From contig CAJVYZ010000012.1 in assembly GCA_913009915.1 (NCBI GenBank), positions 1-13,973 on the forward strand: 13,973 nucleotides of DNA, in the 5' to 3' direction. The notes under the pieces were generated by a model that searched no databases, had not been told where the DNA came from, and was given only the letters and a program-made list of their open reading frames with translations. The position numbers were made by a program, and so were the translations under genes. Of the stretch, positions 6,536-13,973 are shown in pieces. Numbering within the stretch: position 1 is the stretch's first letter; each line of letters begins with the position of its first letter. The stretch is from an uncultured Gemmatimonadota bacterium (GTDB lineage Bacteria; Gemmatimonadota; Gemmatimonadetes; Gemmatimonadales; GWC2-71-9).

Positions 6536-6931
6536 CTACCAGATCACGGCGACCAACTCGCCGCCTAGGTGGGCCGTGCGGGCGTCGCTATCCGACATGA
6601 GCCCCTTCGGCGTGGAGAGAATCGCCATGCCCAGACCGCTCTTGACTCGGGGGATTTCCCGATACTTCACGTAGCGCCTGAGACCCGGCGCCGACACCCG
6701 GTGCACCTCCCGGATAACCGGCAGTTCGTTGTGGTACTTCAAGTACAGCCGGAGGACGCCGCGTTGACCATCGCTCAACACCTTGAAGTCGGCGATATAG
6801 TGGTTGTCGCGCAGCAGCCGGGCCAGCTCGGCCTTGAACTTCGATGCCGGGATGTCGACCCTCCGGTGGCCCGCCGAGCAGGCGTTCCGGATCCGTGTCA
6901 ACATATCGGCGATGGGATCGGTCATGCTCAT
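6536..6931 (-). CDS. rpsH: 30S ribosomal protein S8
   Basis: S8 is a primary 16S rRNA binder in the 30S platform and in E. coli represses the spc operon by binding its mRNA. The product here is 131 residues from MSMTDPIADMLTRIRNA, with the C-terminal signature KSGLGMAILSTPKGLMSDSDAR and ending GGELVAVIW. The ATG at 6929-6931 is chosen: GTGAGG lies about 11 bases upstream and the length matches the family (about 130). An in-frame start at 6955 would overlap rpsN and add eight non-family residues; the ATG at 6925 is a close alternative. Confidence 0.95.
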   Translation of the reverse strand: MSMTDPIADMLTRIRNACSAGHRRVDIPASKFKAELARLLRDNHYIADFKVLSDGQRGVLRLYLKYHNELPVIREVHRVSAPGLRRYVKYREIPRVKSGLGMAILSTPKGLMSDSDARTAHLGGELVAVIW

Positions 6932-6948
6932 ATTCTTGGTGTCCTCAC

Positions 6949-7134
6949 TTACCAACTCGCCTTACGCACGCCGGGTATGTACCCCTGGAGTGCCAGTTCC
7001 CGAAAGCAGATTCGGCACAGTCCGAATTTCCGCAGAAACGCTCTTGACCGCCCGCACCGCCAACACCGGTTGACGGCCCGAACCTTTAACGTGGGTTTAC
7101 GCTTGGTCCGCTGGAGCCCGCGTTCTTCACCCAT
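6949..7134 (-). CDS. rpsN: 30S ribosomal protein S14, zinc-binding type Z
   Basis: S14 is a 30S head protein. This is the short, 61-residue zinc form with Cys24-x2-Cys27 and Cys40-x2-Cys43 (NRCWRCGR and [11 protein letters not shown]), ending in the canonical IPGVRKASW. The first ten residues ([10 protein letters not shown]) differ from the common MAKKALI-type start, but length and alignment from [10 protein letters not shown] onward are normal. The ATG at 7132-7134 has GAAGGGG upstream. Unlike its neighbours it is not tightly spaced: 99 bases separate it from rplE. Confidence 0.96.
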   Translation of the reverse strand: MGEERGLQRTKRKPTLKVRAVNRCWRCGRSRAFLRKFGLCRICFRELALQGYIPGVRKASW

Positions 7135-7233
7135 CCCTACCCCTTCGATGCTCCGCGAGCGTATGAGAGGGCCTGCCCTCTCCTCACCCTTCCCTCTTTG
7201 CAGCTCTCTATGGTGTTCCGTTCCGGCGTCCCG
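7135..7233 (-). promoter_or_regulatory. 99-base rplE-rpsN spacer with two small hairpins
   Basis: This is the largest gap inside the ribosomal protein run. It holds a perfect inverted repeat GAGAGGGC/GCCCTCTC (7165-7172 and 7175-7182) and a smaller GCTC-CGC-GAGC hairpin (7150-7160) ahead of the rpsN ribosome binding site. There is no T-tract after either on the minus strand, so an intrinsic terminator is unlikely. The transcript between the rplE stop and the first hairpin is very purine-rich. A role in translational control or RNA processing is possible but unproven; I see no gene in it. Confidence 0.4.
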
Positions 7234-7869
7234 CTACCCAGCCAACTGCAGCGGCGTCTCACCCCGGAACGGCCATCCGAATCCCCGCAGCAGCGCCATG
7301 GCAACGTCGTCGCGCGCGGCTGTGGTGACGATGGTAATGTCCATCCCGTGGACCTTTTCGACCTTGTCGAAATCGATTTCGGGAAAGATCATCTGCTCTT
7401 GGACTCCGATCGAGTAGTTCCCCCGGCCGTCGAAGCTCTTGTTCGACAGGCCGCGGAAGTCCCTGATCCTGGGCGCCACAACCGTGATGAAGCGGTCGAG
7501 GAACTCGTACATTCGGGCGCCGCGGAGCGTGACCCGGACACCGATAGGCATGCCGGCGCGCAGGTTGAAGTTCGAGATGGCCCGCTTGGCGCGGGTGATC
7601 ACGGCCTTCTGCCCGGTGACGGCGCCCATCTCCTCGGACACCGATTCGAGGAGGCGCATGTTCTTGGCCCCTTCGCCCATACCGACATTGAGCACGATCT
7701 TGCTCAGCCGTGGTACCTGCATGGGGTTGGTGAACCCGAACTCGGTCGCCAACTTGGCCTTCACCACCTGCTCGTAGTGTTCCTGCAACCGCGGCTTCCC
7801 TTCAGCGGCCTTGGGCGCTGGTTCGGTGGCAGCGGTGCCGCCCTTGGCGGACGCTTTTGTCTTAGCCAT
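7234..7869 (-). CDS. rplE: 50S ribosomal protein L5 with N-terminal extension
   Basis: L5 binds 5S rRNA and contacts the P-site tRNA and the 30S head (bridge B1b). The 211-residue product carries the family core from about residue 28: LQEHYEQVVKAKLATEFGFTN, NPMQVPRLSKIVLNVGMGEG, AVITRAKRAISNFNLRAGMPIG, VRGLSNKS-type DFRGLSNKSFDGRGNYSIG, and a C-terminal MDITIVTTA. The usual length is about 180; the excess is a leading Lys/Ala/Pro-rich segment (MAKTKASAKGGTAATEPAPK) with no family counterpart, probably disordered. The ATG at 7867-7869 lies one base after the rplX stop with GAGG about ten bases upstream. Confidence 0.96.
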   Translation of the reverse strand: MAKTKASAKGGTAATEPAPKAAEGKPRLQEHYEQVVKAKLATEFGFTNPMQVPRLSKIVLNVGMGEGAKNMRLLESVSEEMGAVTGQKAVITRAKRAISNFNLRAGMPIGVRVTLRGARMYEFLDRFITVVAPRIRDFRGLSNKSFDGRGNYSIGVQEQMIFPEIDFDKVEKVHGMDITIVTTAARDDVAMALLRGFGWPFRGETPLQLAG

Positions 7870-7870
7870 C

Positions 7871-8266
7871 CTATCGGTTCCTCGGGATGGATTGTCCCGA
7901 CTTCACGGCGATGCGCTCCACCGTGCCGTCCTTGTCCCGCTGCTTGCGGATCCTCGTGGGCTCGCCACTCTTAGGATCGATCAACATGGCGTTGGAGTGA
8001 TGAATGGGCATCGGCTTCTCGATGATGCCGCCCTCCGACACACTCCCGTCCCCCGACTGCTTGGGCTTCTGGTGCTTCTTGCGGATGTTGACACCCTCCA
8101 CCATGATGCGCCCGGTCTCGGGGTAGGCACGGATCACCCGCCCACGCTTCCCCTTGTCGTTCCCTGAAATGACTTCCACGGTGTCGCCCTTGGTGATGTG
8201 CATCTTCACCCGGGTCACCCGCTTCTGCCTGGCGCGCTTGGCCTTGCGATACACCAGCGGCTTCAT
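7871..8266 (-). CDS. rplX: 50S ribosomal protein L24 with basic N-terminal extension
   Basis: L24 is an assembly-initiating 50S protein. From residue 22 it shows the KOW-domain start [19 protein letters not shown], then [19 protein letters not shown] and a C-terminal part with [20 protein letters not shown]. The 131-residue length exceeds the usual about 105 because of a 21-residue basic leader ([20 protein letters not shown]). The leader start is supported by a near-perfect GGAGGTG seven bases before the ATG at 8264-8266; Met22 has no comparable site. The gene begins one base after the rplN stop. Confidence 0.94.
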   Translation of the reverse strand: MKPLVYRKAKRARQKRVTRVKMHITKGDTVEVISGNDKGKRGRVIRAYPETGRIMVEGVNIRKKHQKPKQSGDGSVSEGGIIEKPMPIHHSNAMLIDPKSGEPTRIRKQRDKDGTVERIAVKSGQSIPRNR

Positions 8267-8267
8267 G

Positions 8268-8636
8268 TTACAGCACCTCCGGCGCGAGCGAGACGATCTT
8301 CATGTACCGCTTTTCGCGCAGCTCCCGGGCGACGGGACCGAAGATCCGCGTGCCCAGCGGCTCGCCCTGATCGTTGATGAGGACCGCCGCGTTATCGTCG
8401 AACCTGATGTACGAACCGTCCTTGCGCCGCGTCTCCTTGGCGGTCCGCACGATGACGGCCTTGGCCACTTCACCGCGCTTGACCTGCCCCGTGGGGATCG
8501 CGTCCTTGATGGCGACCACGACCTTGTCTCCCACGCCGGCGTAGCGCCGCTTGCTTCCGCCCAACACACGGATCACCAGCGCACGCCGGGCGCCGGAGTT
8601 GTCCGCGATCTTGAGCATGCTCTCTTGCTGTACCAT
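8268..8636 (-). CDS. rplN: 50S ribosomal protein L14
   Basis: L14 sits at the 50S-30S interface and is the docking site for the silencing factor RsfS. The 122-residue product is canonical: [47 protein letters not shown], then [42 protein letters not shown] and the C-terminal [10 protein letters not shown]. The ATG at 8634-8636 has GGGAGG five bases upstream and is the usual start. Confidence 0.98.
   Translation of the reverse strand: MVQQESMLKIADNSGARRALVIRVLGGSKRRYAGVGDKVVVAIKDAIPTGQVKRGEVAKAVIVRTAKETRRKDGSYIRFDDNAAVLINDQGEPLGTRIFGPVARELREKRYMKIVSLAPEVL
8274..8280 (-). promoter_or_regulatory. Ribosome binding site deciding the rplX start
   Basis: GGAGGTG on the minus strand, inside the end of rplN and seven bases before the rplX ATG at 8266. 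It favours translation of the 21-residue basic leader of L24 over the internal Met22. Confidence 0.75.
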
Positions 8637-8646
8637 GACCGCCTCC

Positions 8647-8913
8647 CTACTTGGCCCGTTTGACGATGTCGATCACCCGCCACCGGACCGTCTTGGAGAT
8701 CGGCCTGGTTTCCATCACCCGTACGGTATCGCCGATGCGGGCGCCCTTCTCATCCCGGGCTTTCACCGTGGAAGTCCGGGACACGATCTTGCTGTATACC
8801 GGATGGGGCATGCGACGGGACAGGGACACCGTCACGGTCTTCTCCATCTTGTCGCTCGTCACCACGCCGGTGCGCGTCTTGCGCTGGCGGCGGGAAGTTT
8901 GTGTCTCGCTCAT
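8647..8913 (-). CDS. rpsQ: 30S ribosomal protein S17
   Basis: S17 is a primary 16S rRNA-binding protein with an OB fold. The 88-residue product has [62 protein letters not shown], all family hallmarks. Length is normal (80-90). The ATG at 8911-8913 lies 12 bases after the rpmC stop with GAGG nine bases upstream. Confidence 0.97.
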   Translation of the reverse strand: MSETQTSRRQRKTRTGVVTSDKMEKTVTVSLSRRMPHPVYSKIVSRTSTVKARDEKGARIGDTVRVMETRPISKTVRWRVIDIVKRAK

Positions 8914-8925
8914 CGTTGTCGTCCT

Positions 8926-9117
8926 CTACGCCTGCTCGCGCTGCCGCAGGATCGTCTTGATCCGAGCTACATCGCGCCGCAATGACCGGAATGCACTAGT
9001 GTCTTCGATCGCTTCCGTGGCCGAACGGAATCGCAGCCGGAACCGCTCCTCCGTCAGCTCGCCCAGCTTGGTTTCCAGCTCGGCCTCGGACAGTTCCTGC
9101 AACTCTGTCGCCTTCAT
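8926..9117 (-). CDS. rpmC: 50S ribosomal protein L29
   Basis: L29 is a small two-helix 50S protein near the peptide exit, where SRP and trigger factor dock with L23. The 63-residue product reads [18 protein letters not shown], then [21 protein letters not shown] and [15 protein letters not shown], the usual helical hairpin. The ATG at 9115-9117 lies three bases after the rplP TAA and GGAG is upstream. Position between rplP and rpsQ is standard. Confidence 0.97.
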   Translation of the reverse strand: MKATELQELSEAELETKLGELTEERFRLRFRSATEAIEDTSAFRSLRRDVARIKTILRQREQA

Positions 9118-9120
9118 CGG

Positions 9121-9534
9121 TTATATGTTCTCCCGGTTGACGATGCGGGTCCGCACCGGAAGCTTGGCCGCCGCCAACTTCATGGCCCGCCGTGCCACAG
9201 CCTCTTCCACGCCCTCGACCTCGAACATCACCCGGCCCGGCTTGACCACCGCCACCCAGGACTCCGGATTGCCCTTTCCCTTACCCATCCGGGTCTCGGC
9301 CGGCTTCTTGGTGATCGGCTTGTCCGGAAAGATGCGGATCCACACCTTGCCGCCGCGCTTCATGTGCCGGGTCATGGCCACACGGGCCGCCTCGATCTGC
9401 CGGTTGGTGATCCAGCCCGGACTCAAGGTCATGAGGCCGAACTCACCGAAGGCCACCGTGTTTCCCCGGCGGGCGATCCCCTTGGTACGCCCCTTGAACG
9501 TCTTCCGATACTTCACTCGCTTCGGCGCCAGCAT
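9121..9534 (-). CDS. rplP: 50S ribosomal protein L16
   Basis: L16 organises the A-site tRNA region of the 50S subunit. The 137-residue product is canonical: [72 protein letters not shown], then the [27 protein letters not shown] segment. Length matches the family (136-140). The ATG at 9532-9534 follows the rpsC TAA by four bases. Confidence 0.98.
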   Translation of the reverse strand: MLAPKRVKYRKTFKGRTKGIARRGNTVAFGEFGLMTLSPGWITNRQIEAARVAMTRHMKRGGKVWIRIFPDKPITKKPAETRMGKGKGNPESWVAVVKPGRVMFEVEGVEEAVARRAMKLAAAKLPVRTRIVNRENI

Positions 9535-9538
9535 AGCC

Positions 9539-10198
9539 TTACGCTCCCGTACTGTAGGTCTTGCCCGCCAGCTCTTCGACGATCTCGCCGCGGAAGACCC
9601 ATACCTTGATGCCGACCGCCCCGTACGTAGTCTTGGCCGTGGCGGTGGCGTAATCGATGTCGGCCCGCAACGTATGCAGCGGGACCCGCCCTTCGTGGTA
9701 CTGCTCGCTCCGGGCGATCTCGGCCCCGCCGAGGCGGCCGCCGGCCCGCACCTTGATGCCCGGGGCCCCCATGCGGATGGCGTTCTGGACGGCCCGCTTC
9801 ATGGCCCGACGGAACGAAATCCGCTGAGTGATCTGGTGGGCGATGTTGTCGGCCACCAGTTGGGCCGACAACTCCGGACGCTTGATCTCCTCGACGTTGA
9901 TGGCCGCTTCCTTCCCCGTCAGCTGCGCCAGCTCGTCGCGCAGCTTGTCGACCTCGGCGCCCCGCTTGCCGATGACCACCCCAGGACGGCCCGTGTGGAT
10001 CGTCAAGATGACCTTGGTCGGCGTGCGATCGATGTCCACATGCGCGATGGCAGCGTGTCCCAATCGGGTCTTCAGGTAGCGCCGGATCAACTCGTCTTCG
10101 CGCAGCAGCGCCGGCATGTTCTTGGTCGAGTACCACCGGGACCGCCACGGCTGGACGATGCCAAGCCTGAGCCCGATTGGGTTGGTCTTTTGGCCCAT
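9539..10198 (-). CDS. rpsC: 30S ribosomal protein S3
   Basis: S3 lines the mRNA entry channel with S4 and S5. The 219-residue product starts [14 protein letters not shown], has a type II KH domain with the loop VIGKRGAEV (about residues 75-83), and a C-terminal S3 domain with [56 protein letters not shown] and [11 protein letters not shown]. It ends soon after, lacking the long basic tail of some homologues; length is within the normal range. The rplV TGA and this ATG share one base (TGATG), implying coupling. Confidence 0.98.
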   Translation of the reverse strand: MGQKTNPIGLRLGIVQPWRSRWYSTKNMPALLREDELIRRYLKTRLGHAAIAHVDIDRTPTKVILTIHTGRPGVVIGKRGAEVDKLRDELAQLTGKEAAINVEEIKRPELSAQLVADNIAHQITQRISFRRAMKRAVQNAIRMGAPGIKVRAGGRLGGAEIARSEQYHEGRVPLHTLRADIDYATATAKTTYGAVGIKVWVFRGEIVEELAGKTYSTGA

Positions 10199-10554
10199 CA
10201 GTTCGTCTCCCTCATGGCCACGTGGATCACCACGTGGCTGGTCCGCTTGCGGATCGGGGTGGCCCGGCCCTGCGCCGCCGGCTTGAACCGGTGCAACGTC
10301 TTGCCGGCGTTGATCACCGCGTAAGTGATCTGCAACTCGTCGAGGTCGAACGCCTCATCGTTCTGCAGCGCCAACTGCTCGGCGTTGGCCACGGCCGACC
10401 GGAGCGTCTTCTCGATTTGCCGGGCCGCCAACTTCTTGCTGAACTTGAGGATGGCGTACGCCTCGTTGACGTCCTTTCCTCGGATCTCGTCGACCACCAG
10501 CCGCATCTTCCGCGGCGACTGGCGCACCGTGCGCTGGATCGCCTGTCCGCTCAT
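10198..10554 (-). CDS. rplV: 50S ribosomal protein L22
   Basis: L22 lines the narrow part of the peptide exit tunnel through its beta-hairpin and is a macrolide-resistance site. The 118-residue product has [27 protein letters not shown], then [19 protein letters not shown] and the hairpin region [23 protein letters not shown]. Length is normal (110-120). The ATG overlaps the rpsS TGA by four bases (ATGA), and rpsC overlaps by one. Confidence 0.97.
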   Translation of the reverse strand: MSGQAIQRTVRQSPRKMRLVVDEIRGKDVNEAYAILKFSKKLAARQIEKTLRSAVANAEQLALQNDEAFDLDELQITYAVINAGKTLHRFKPAAQGRATPIRKRTSHVVIHVAMRETN

Positions 10555-10841
10555 CTCGGCTTCCCCTTCTTATCGGCGGCCAGCTTCCCGCTGTGCCCCC
10601 TGAACAGACGCGTCGGAGCGAACTCTCCGAGCTTGTGCCCCACCATGTTCTCGGTGACGTACACCGGGATGAACTTGTTCCCGTTGTGCACCGCAAAGGT
10701 GTGCCCCACGAACTCGGGGATAATGGTGCTCGCCCGGCTCCACGTCTTGAGCACTTTCTTTTCGTTGCGCTCGTTCATGAGGCTCACCTTGAGCAGCAAC
10801 GCCTCTTGCACGAACGGACCCTTCTTGATGCTTCTCGTCAT
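10551..10841 (-). CDS. rpsS: 30S ribosomal protein S19
   Basis: S19 is a 30S head protein near the A-site finger and bridge B1a. The 96-residue product has [40 protein letters not shown], and [22 protein letters not shown], followed by [15 protein letters not shown]. Length is slightly above the usual 92. The ATG at 10839-10841 is 30 bases from the rplB stop with only a modest GGGTTGAG upstream. Confidence 0.97.
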   Translation of the reverse strand: MTRSIKKGPFVQEALLLKVSLMNERNEKKVLKTWSRASTIIPEFVGHTFAVHNGNKFIPVYVTENMVGHKLGEFAPTRLFRGHSGKLAADKKGKPR

Positions 10842-10871
10842 AGTCTCAACCCTGCAGCGATTAGCTGACCT

Positions 10872-11711
10872 CTACTTGGTGGCCTTGCCGCGCTTGCGGC
10901 CGCGCACGATCATCCGGTTTGACGGCTTCTTCCTCTTGCGGGTCTTGCGACCCTCGGGCTTGCCCCACGGGGTCGTCGGCGGCCGGCCACCCGACGTCTT
11001 GCCCTCACCACCACCCAGCGGGTGATCCACCGGGTTCATGGCCACGCCGCGGACCTTGGGACGGCGACCCAGCCAGCGGCTACGCCCGGCCTTGCCGCTG
11101 GACAGCAGCCCGTGCTCGGCGTTACCCACCTCGCCGATCGTGGCCAGACACCGGTGGTGCACCATACGCATCTCGGTCGAACGCATCCGCAGAGTCACGT
11201 ACTTCCCTTCCTTGGCGATGACCTGGGCGTACGCCCCGGCCGAGCGAGCCATCTGCCCGCCCTTGCCGATCTTGAGCTCCACGTTGTGGACCGTGGTACC
11301 CAAGGGGATCTCGCTCAGAGGCAACGCGTTGCCGACCCGCATGTCTGACCCGGGGCCGGAGGTGACGGTGGCGCCCTGCTCGAGACCCTTGGGGTGCAGG
11401 ATGTAGCGCTTTTCTCCGTCGGCGTAGAACAGCAGCGCGATGCGCGCGCTACGGTTGGGATCGTACTCGATTTCCGCCACCCGGGCCGGCACCCCGAACT
11501 TGTCACGCTTGAAGTCGATGCGCCGGTACTTCCGCTTGTGGCCCCCACCGCGGTGGCGGCTGGTCATGTGCCCCTGATTGTTGCGGCCGCCCGTGCGCTT
11601 ACGCACCTCGAGCAGGCTTTTCTCGGGCGTGTCTCGGGTGATCTCGTCGAATCCCGAGACGGTACGAAACCGGGTTCCCGCCGTCATCGGTCGGAATTTG
11701 CGAATGCTCAT
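10872..11711 (-). CDS. rplB: 50S ribosomal protein L2
   Basis: L2 is among the most conserved 50S proteins, required for subunit association and peptidyl transferase activity. The 279-residue product begins [15 protein letters not shown] and shows [46 protein letters not shown], and the C-terminal domain with [20 protein letters not shown] and [19 protein letters not shown]. The functionally important His230 (E. coli His229 in mature numbering) is present, but the following HPH is HPL, a change I associate with FCB-group L2 proteins. The start at 11711 fits the family; a start at 11741 would extend back into rplW. One base separates it from the rplW TAA. Confidence 0.98.
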   Translation of the reverse strand: MSIRKFRPMTAGTRFRTVSGFDEITRDTPEKSLLEVRKRTGGRNNQGHMTSRHRGGGHKRKYRRIDFKRDKFGVPARVAEIEYDPNRSARIALLFYADGEKRYILHPKGLEQGATVTSGPGSDMRVGNALPLSEIPLGTTVHNVELKIGKGGQMARSAGAYAQVIAKEGKYVTLRMRSTEMRMVHHRCLATIGEVGNAEHGLLSSGKAGRSRWLGRRPKVRGVAMNPVDHPLGGGEGKTSGGRPPTTPWGKPEGRKTRKRKKPSNRMIVRGRKRGKATK

Positions 11712-11712
11712 G

Positions 11713-12000
11713 TTAGCCCTCGAACACCGGAATGGAGTCACCTTCCTGCACCGTGACCACCGCCTTCTTCCACATGGCCGTCGCTCCGCGGCGGCGTCCC
11801 TGAATCTTTTCCTTGCGCCGCACCACGAGGGTCCGGACGTTCGTCACTTTCACGTCGAACAGTTGCTCCAACGCCGCGCGGATCTGGTGCTTGTTGGCAT
11901 GGGGATGCACCTCGAACGTGTACTCGCCTCGCTCCTGGTACGCGGCCGAGCTCTTCTCGGTCATCACCGGTTTGACGATGGTCTCATGCAGGGTCGGCAT
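11713..12000 (-). CDS. rplW: 50S ribosomal protein L23
   Basis: L23 sits at the peptide tunnel exit and is the docking site for trigger factor and SRP. The 95-residue product has [53 protein letters not shown], then a basic loop [26 protein letters not shown]. Length is normal (95-100). The ATG at 11998-12000 abuts the rplD TAA, with GGGAGG seven bases upstream. Confidence 0.97.
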   Translation of the reverse strand: MPTLHETIVKPVMTEKSSAAYQERGEYTFEVHPHANKHQIRAALEQLFDVKVTNVRTLVVRRKEKIQGRRRGATAMWKKAVVTVQEGDSIPVFEG

Positions 12001-12840
12001 TTACTTGCCTCCCTTCTTCTTGGTGGCCTTCTTGGCCGTCGTCTTCTTCGCCGCTTTCTTGGCCACCTTCTTGGCTGCTTTCTTCACCGCTTTCTTGGCG
12101 GCCTTCTTGGTGACCTTCTTGGTGACCTTCTTGGCCGCCGGCTTCCGCGCCGTCTTGGTGGCCGCTTTCTTCACCGCCGTGGCGGCCTTGGGCGCATCGG
12201 CGTCGGCGGGAGCCTCTCCTGCCTCGCCGGCCGGGCCGAATACGTTCTCTTCGACCACGACGACGTCGGACCAGAGAATGTGGTAGGCGGCGGCTTCGGC
12301 GTACGGCAGCACCTGGACACCGGGCATGTTCCGGCCGCTGAGGTAGACGGCTGAATTGGTACCGTCGGTCAGCAGCAGCACCTTGCGGTCGATGACGCCG
12401 ACGTTGGCCAGCACCTGTGCCAGCTTGGCGGTCTTGGGCGCATCGAACGTGAGCGGCTCGATGACGAGCAGGGCGTCTTCACGGGCCCGGGCGTTCAGCG
12501 CCGACCGGCGCGCCAACTGGCGCATCTTGCGCGGGATGTCGGTCCGGTAGCTCCGAGGCCGGGGGCCGAACACGACTCCGCCGCCCCGCCACTGTGCCGC
12601 GCGGATGGTACCCGCGCGAGCCCGGCCGGTTCCCTTCTGGCGCCACGGCTTGGAGGTGCCGCCGGAGACCTCGGCCCGCGTCTTGGTCTTGTGGGTGCCT
12701 TGCCGCTGATTGTTGAGATAGGCCCGCACCGAGGCGTGCAAGGACGCTTCGTTGACGGTTCCATCATAATCGGCCGCCGGAAGCGCGAACTTCGAGCGCC
12801 GCTTGCTCCCCGTAGCGGAGTATTGGACTGCCTCAAGCAT
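12001..12840 (-). CDS. rplD: 50S ribosomal protein L4 with Lys/Ala-rich C-terminal tail
   Basis: L4 is an early-assembly 50S protein whose loop reaches the exit tunnel; in E. coli it also represses the S10 operon. Residues 1-201 are a complete L4: the tunnel loop with [20 protein letters not shown] and [17 protein letters not shown], the core [11 protein letters not shown] and [22 protein letters not shown], ending VVVVEENVF. The usual length is about 205, but here 78 more residues follow (12004-12237): an acidic/Ala linker ([16 protein letters not shown]), then repeats of [13 protein letters not shown] type ending KKKGGK, like histone H1 or HupB tails. The tail is in the same frame, not a separate gene. 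The ATG overlaps rplC by eight bases, with AGGAG upstream. Confidence 0.96.
   Translation of the reverse strand: MLEAVQYSATGSKRRSKFALPAADYDGTVNEASLHASVRAYLNNQRQGTHKTKTRAEVSGGTSKPWRQKGTGRARAGTIRAAQWRGGGVVFGPRPRSYRTDIPRKMRQLARRSALNARAREDALLVIEPLTFDAPKTAKLAQVLANVGVIDRKVLLLTDGTNSAVYLSGRNMPGVQVLPYAEAAAYHILWSDVVVVEENVFGPAGEAGEAPADADAPKAATAVKKAATKTARKPAAKKVTKKVTKKAAKKAVKKAAKKVAKKAAKKTTAKKATKKKGGK
12004..12171 (-). repeat. 12-base micro-repeats encoding the [AVT][AVT]KK tail of L4
   Basis: The tail codes for tandem tetrapeptides with two lysines each. At DNA level it is a degenerate 12-base repeat, with the unit CCTTCTTGGTGA perfectly repeated at 12102-12113 and 12114-12125 and partly at 12126-12134 (plus-strand text). 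Perfect adjacent copies point to recent slipped-strand duplication. Confidence 0.85.
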
Positions 12841-13453
12841 GACGGCTCCTGCCTCCCTGTTTCGACACCAGCACGATGCCGTTCTTCGATCCGGGAACCG
12901 CGCCCTTGACGAAGAGGAGGTTCCGGTCGGCGTCGACCTTCATCACGGTCAGGCCCAGTTCGGTGTGCCGCGCGTCACCCATGTGGCCCGGCATCTTCTT
13001 GCCCTTGATGACCCGCGAGGGGTTGGTGCCCGGCCCGATCGAGCCCGTCCGCCGGAACCGGGTGCTGCCGTGGCTGGCGGGACCGCCGGCAAAACCGTAG
13101 CGGTGCACCACGCCCTGGAAGCCGCGGCCCTTGGTTTTCCCGGTGACCTTGACCGTCTCGCCGGCCTCAAAGATGTCGACCTTCACCTCGGCGCCGAGTT
13201 CCGGCGCCGCGTCGTCGAGGGGAAACTCGCGTAGCACCCGCGGGGCCAGCTCGAGGCCGGCCTTCTTGGCGTGCCCCAACTCGGCCTTGCTGGTCCGGAT
13301 CGGCTTCTTGCTACCGAAACCGAGCTGGATGGCGTTGTCCCTTACCTGGGTGACGCGGCATGGCCCCGCTTCGATCACCGTCACCGGCGTCACCACTCCG
13401 TCTTCCGCAAACAACCGGGTCATTCCCAGTTTGCGGCCAATGAGTCCGTTCAT
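12833..13453 (-). CDS. rplC: 50S ribosomal protein L3
   Basis: L3 is one of the two assembly-initiator proteins of the 50S subunit and its long loop reaches the peptidyl transferase centre. The 206-residue product starts MNGLIGRKLGMTRLF, has VTVIEAGPCRVTQVR, GRGFQGVVHRYGFAGGPASHGS, and the loop GSIGPGTNPSRVIKGKKMPGHMGDARHT, then KVDADRNLLFVKGAVPGSKNGIV. Length is typical (205-215). The ATG at 13451-13453 follows the rpsJ TAG by two bases. Confidence 0.98.
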   Translation of the reverse strand: MNGLIGRKLGMTRLFAEDGVVTPVTVIEAGPCRVTQVRDNAIQLGFGSKKPIRTSKAELGHAKKAGLELAPRVLREFPLDDAAPELGAEVKVDIFEAGETVKVTGKTKGRGFQGVVHRYGFAGGPASHGSTRFRRTGSIGPGTNPSRVIKGKKMPGHMGDARHTELGLTVMKVDADRNLLFVKGAVPGSKNGIVLVSKQGGRSRHA

Positions 13454-13455
13454 CG

Positions 13456-13764
13456 CTACCCGACCTTGATTTCCACGTCGACGCCCGCCGGCAGATCCAG
13501 CTTGGTGAGCGCATCCATCGTCTGAGGCCGCGAGTCATTGATCTCGAGCAACCGCTTGTGGGTTCGTAGCTCGAACTGCTCCCGGCTCTTCTTGTCCACG
13601 TGCGGGCTTCGCAGGACCGTCCATCGCTCGATCTTGACAGGCAGCGGGATGGGGCCGGCCACTTCCGCGCCGGTCTTGGCGACCGTGCGCACGATATCGG
13701 CCGCGGCCTGGTCCAGTAGCACGTGGTCGAACGCTTTGAGACGGATTCTTATCTTTCCAGCCAT
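13456..13764 (-). CDS. rpsJ: 30S ribosomal protein S10 (NusE)
   Basis: S10 is a 30S head protein and, as NusE, a partner of NusB in antitermination. The 102-residue product is canonical: [64 protein letters not shown], and [18 protein letters not shown]. Length equals the family's (102-105). The ATG at 13762-13764 has GAGG seven bases upstream. It is the first gene of the S10 block and lies 78 bases after tuf, a common str-S10 junction. Confidence 0.98.
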   Translation of the reverse strand: MAGKIRIRLKAFDHVLLDQAAADIVRTVAKTGAEVAGPIPLPVKIERWTVLRSPHVDKKSREQFELRTHKRLLEINDSRPQTMDALTKLDLPAGVDVEIKVG

Positions 13765-13780
13765 CTTGGTTCCTCACTGT

Positions 13781-13842
13781 CGGTCAGGCGGTCGGCCGGT
13801 CAGGCGGTCACTGCCCCGCCGCCCTGCCGCCCCGCTGCCCAG
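13781..13842. repeat. Octamer tandem arrays in the tuf-rpsJ gap
   Basis: Four 8-base units CGGTCAGG, CGGTCGGC, CGGTCAGG, CGGTCACT (13781-13812) are followed in the same 8-base register by GCCCCGCC, GCCCTGCC, GCCCCGCT and GCCCAG (13813-13842), ending at the tuf stop codon. I see no promoter or T-tract here and no typical L4-binding S10 leader, for which the gap is too short. Confidence 0.8.
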
Positions 13843-13973
13843 CTATTTCAGTATCTTCGTCACCACTCCGGCGCCCACCGTCCGGCCACCCTCACGGATG
13901 GCGAACCGCAGCCCCTCGTCCATGGCGATCGGCGTGATCAGCTCGATCGTCATCTGCACGTTGTCGCCCGGCA
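13843..13973 (-). CDS. tuf: Elongation factor Tu, C-terminal end only (5' part beyond window)
   Basis: EF-Tu delivers aminoacyl-tRNA to the ribosome as a GTPase. Only the last 43 residues or so are present, reading [18 protein letters not shown] then [23 protein letters not shown] and a final Lys before a TAG at 13843-13845. This is the highly conserved end of domain III. It continues beyond the right edge. The position just before rpsJ is the usual str-S10 junction. Confidence 0.97.
   Translation of the reverse strand, partial: PGDNVQMTIELITPIAMDEGLRFAIREGGRTVGAGVVTKILK

Noticed and set aside
7165..7182. Intrinsic terminator between rplE and rpsN
   Set aside because: No T-tract on either side in the direction of transcription, and a terminator inside an essential cluster would be unlikely.
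8651..10324. Long plus-strand open frame (557 codons) opposite rpsQ-rpsC
   Set aside because: It lies antisense to five certain ribosomal protein genes, its product shows no recognisable domain, and long antisense frames are expected in GC-rich coding DNA.
12004..12171. Lys-rich stretch as a separate histone-like gene
   Set aside because: It is continuous and in frame with L4, with no start or ribosome binding site of its own.
13765..13842. E. coli-type S10 leader for L4 autoregulation
   Set aside because: The gap is only 78 bases and consists mostly of octamer repeats, with no room for the multi-hairpin leader.

Overview
The window is a GC-rich bacterial chromosomal segment. About 12.5 kb of it is a nearly complete S10-spc ribosomal protein cluster, all on the minus strand. 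In the direction of transcription (right to left) the order is tuf (3' end only), rpsJ, rplC, rplD, rplW, rplB, rpsS, rplV, rpsC, rplP, rpmC, rpsQ, rplN, rplX, rplE, rpsN, rpsH, rplF, rplR, rpsE, rpmD, rplO, secY, adk, map. Most junctions are touching or overlapping stops and starts, so translational coupling within one long operon is likely. The left 1.3 kb carries two plus-strand genes that converge on map: the 3' part of an inositol monophosphatase family gene and a cyclodeaminase/cyclohydrolase-like folate enzyme.

Organism: gene order and gene lengths are ordinary for Bacteria. Several details fit the FCB/Gemmatimonadota neighbourhood: L2 with HPLGGGEG in place of HPHGGGEG, a zinc-type S14, a short-LID adenylate kinase, SecY with an MPIIFAQ motif, and strongly charged extensions on several ribosomal proteins. 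This placement is inference from sequence feel, not a search result.

Layout: 2-1308 (+) IMPase family and cyclodeaminase-like pair; 1310-1422 G-rich heptad repeats in inverted arms between convergent genes; 1410-2738 (-) map and adk; 2739-2865 gap with a good intrinsic terminator candidate and a heptad repeat array; 2866-13764 (-) secY back to rpsJ; 13765-13842 gap made of octamer repeats; 13843-13973 (-) end of tuf. No gene-free stretch exceeds about 130 bases.

The cluster builds the ribosome, the SecY protein-export channel, nucleotide balance (adk) and N-terminal methionine removal (map). The most notable anomalies are these. (1) rpsE is split by a frame change at a run of 11 G, separating a disordered N-terminal extension from the S5 core. 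(2) L4 has a 78-residue histone-H1-like Lys/Ala tail. (3) The three larger intergenic gaps around the cluster outside rplE-rpsN are each filled by a different short tandem repeat of 7 or 8 bases. I saw no defence system, mobile element, CRISPR array or RNA gene.
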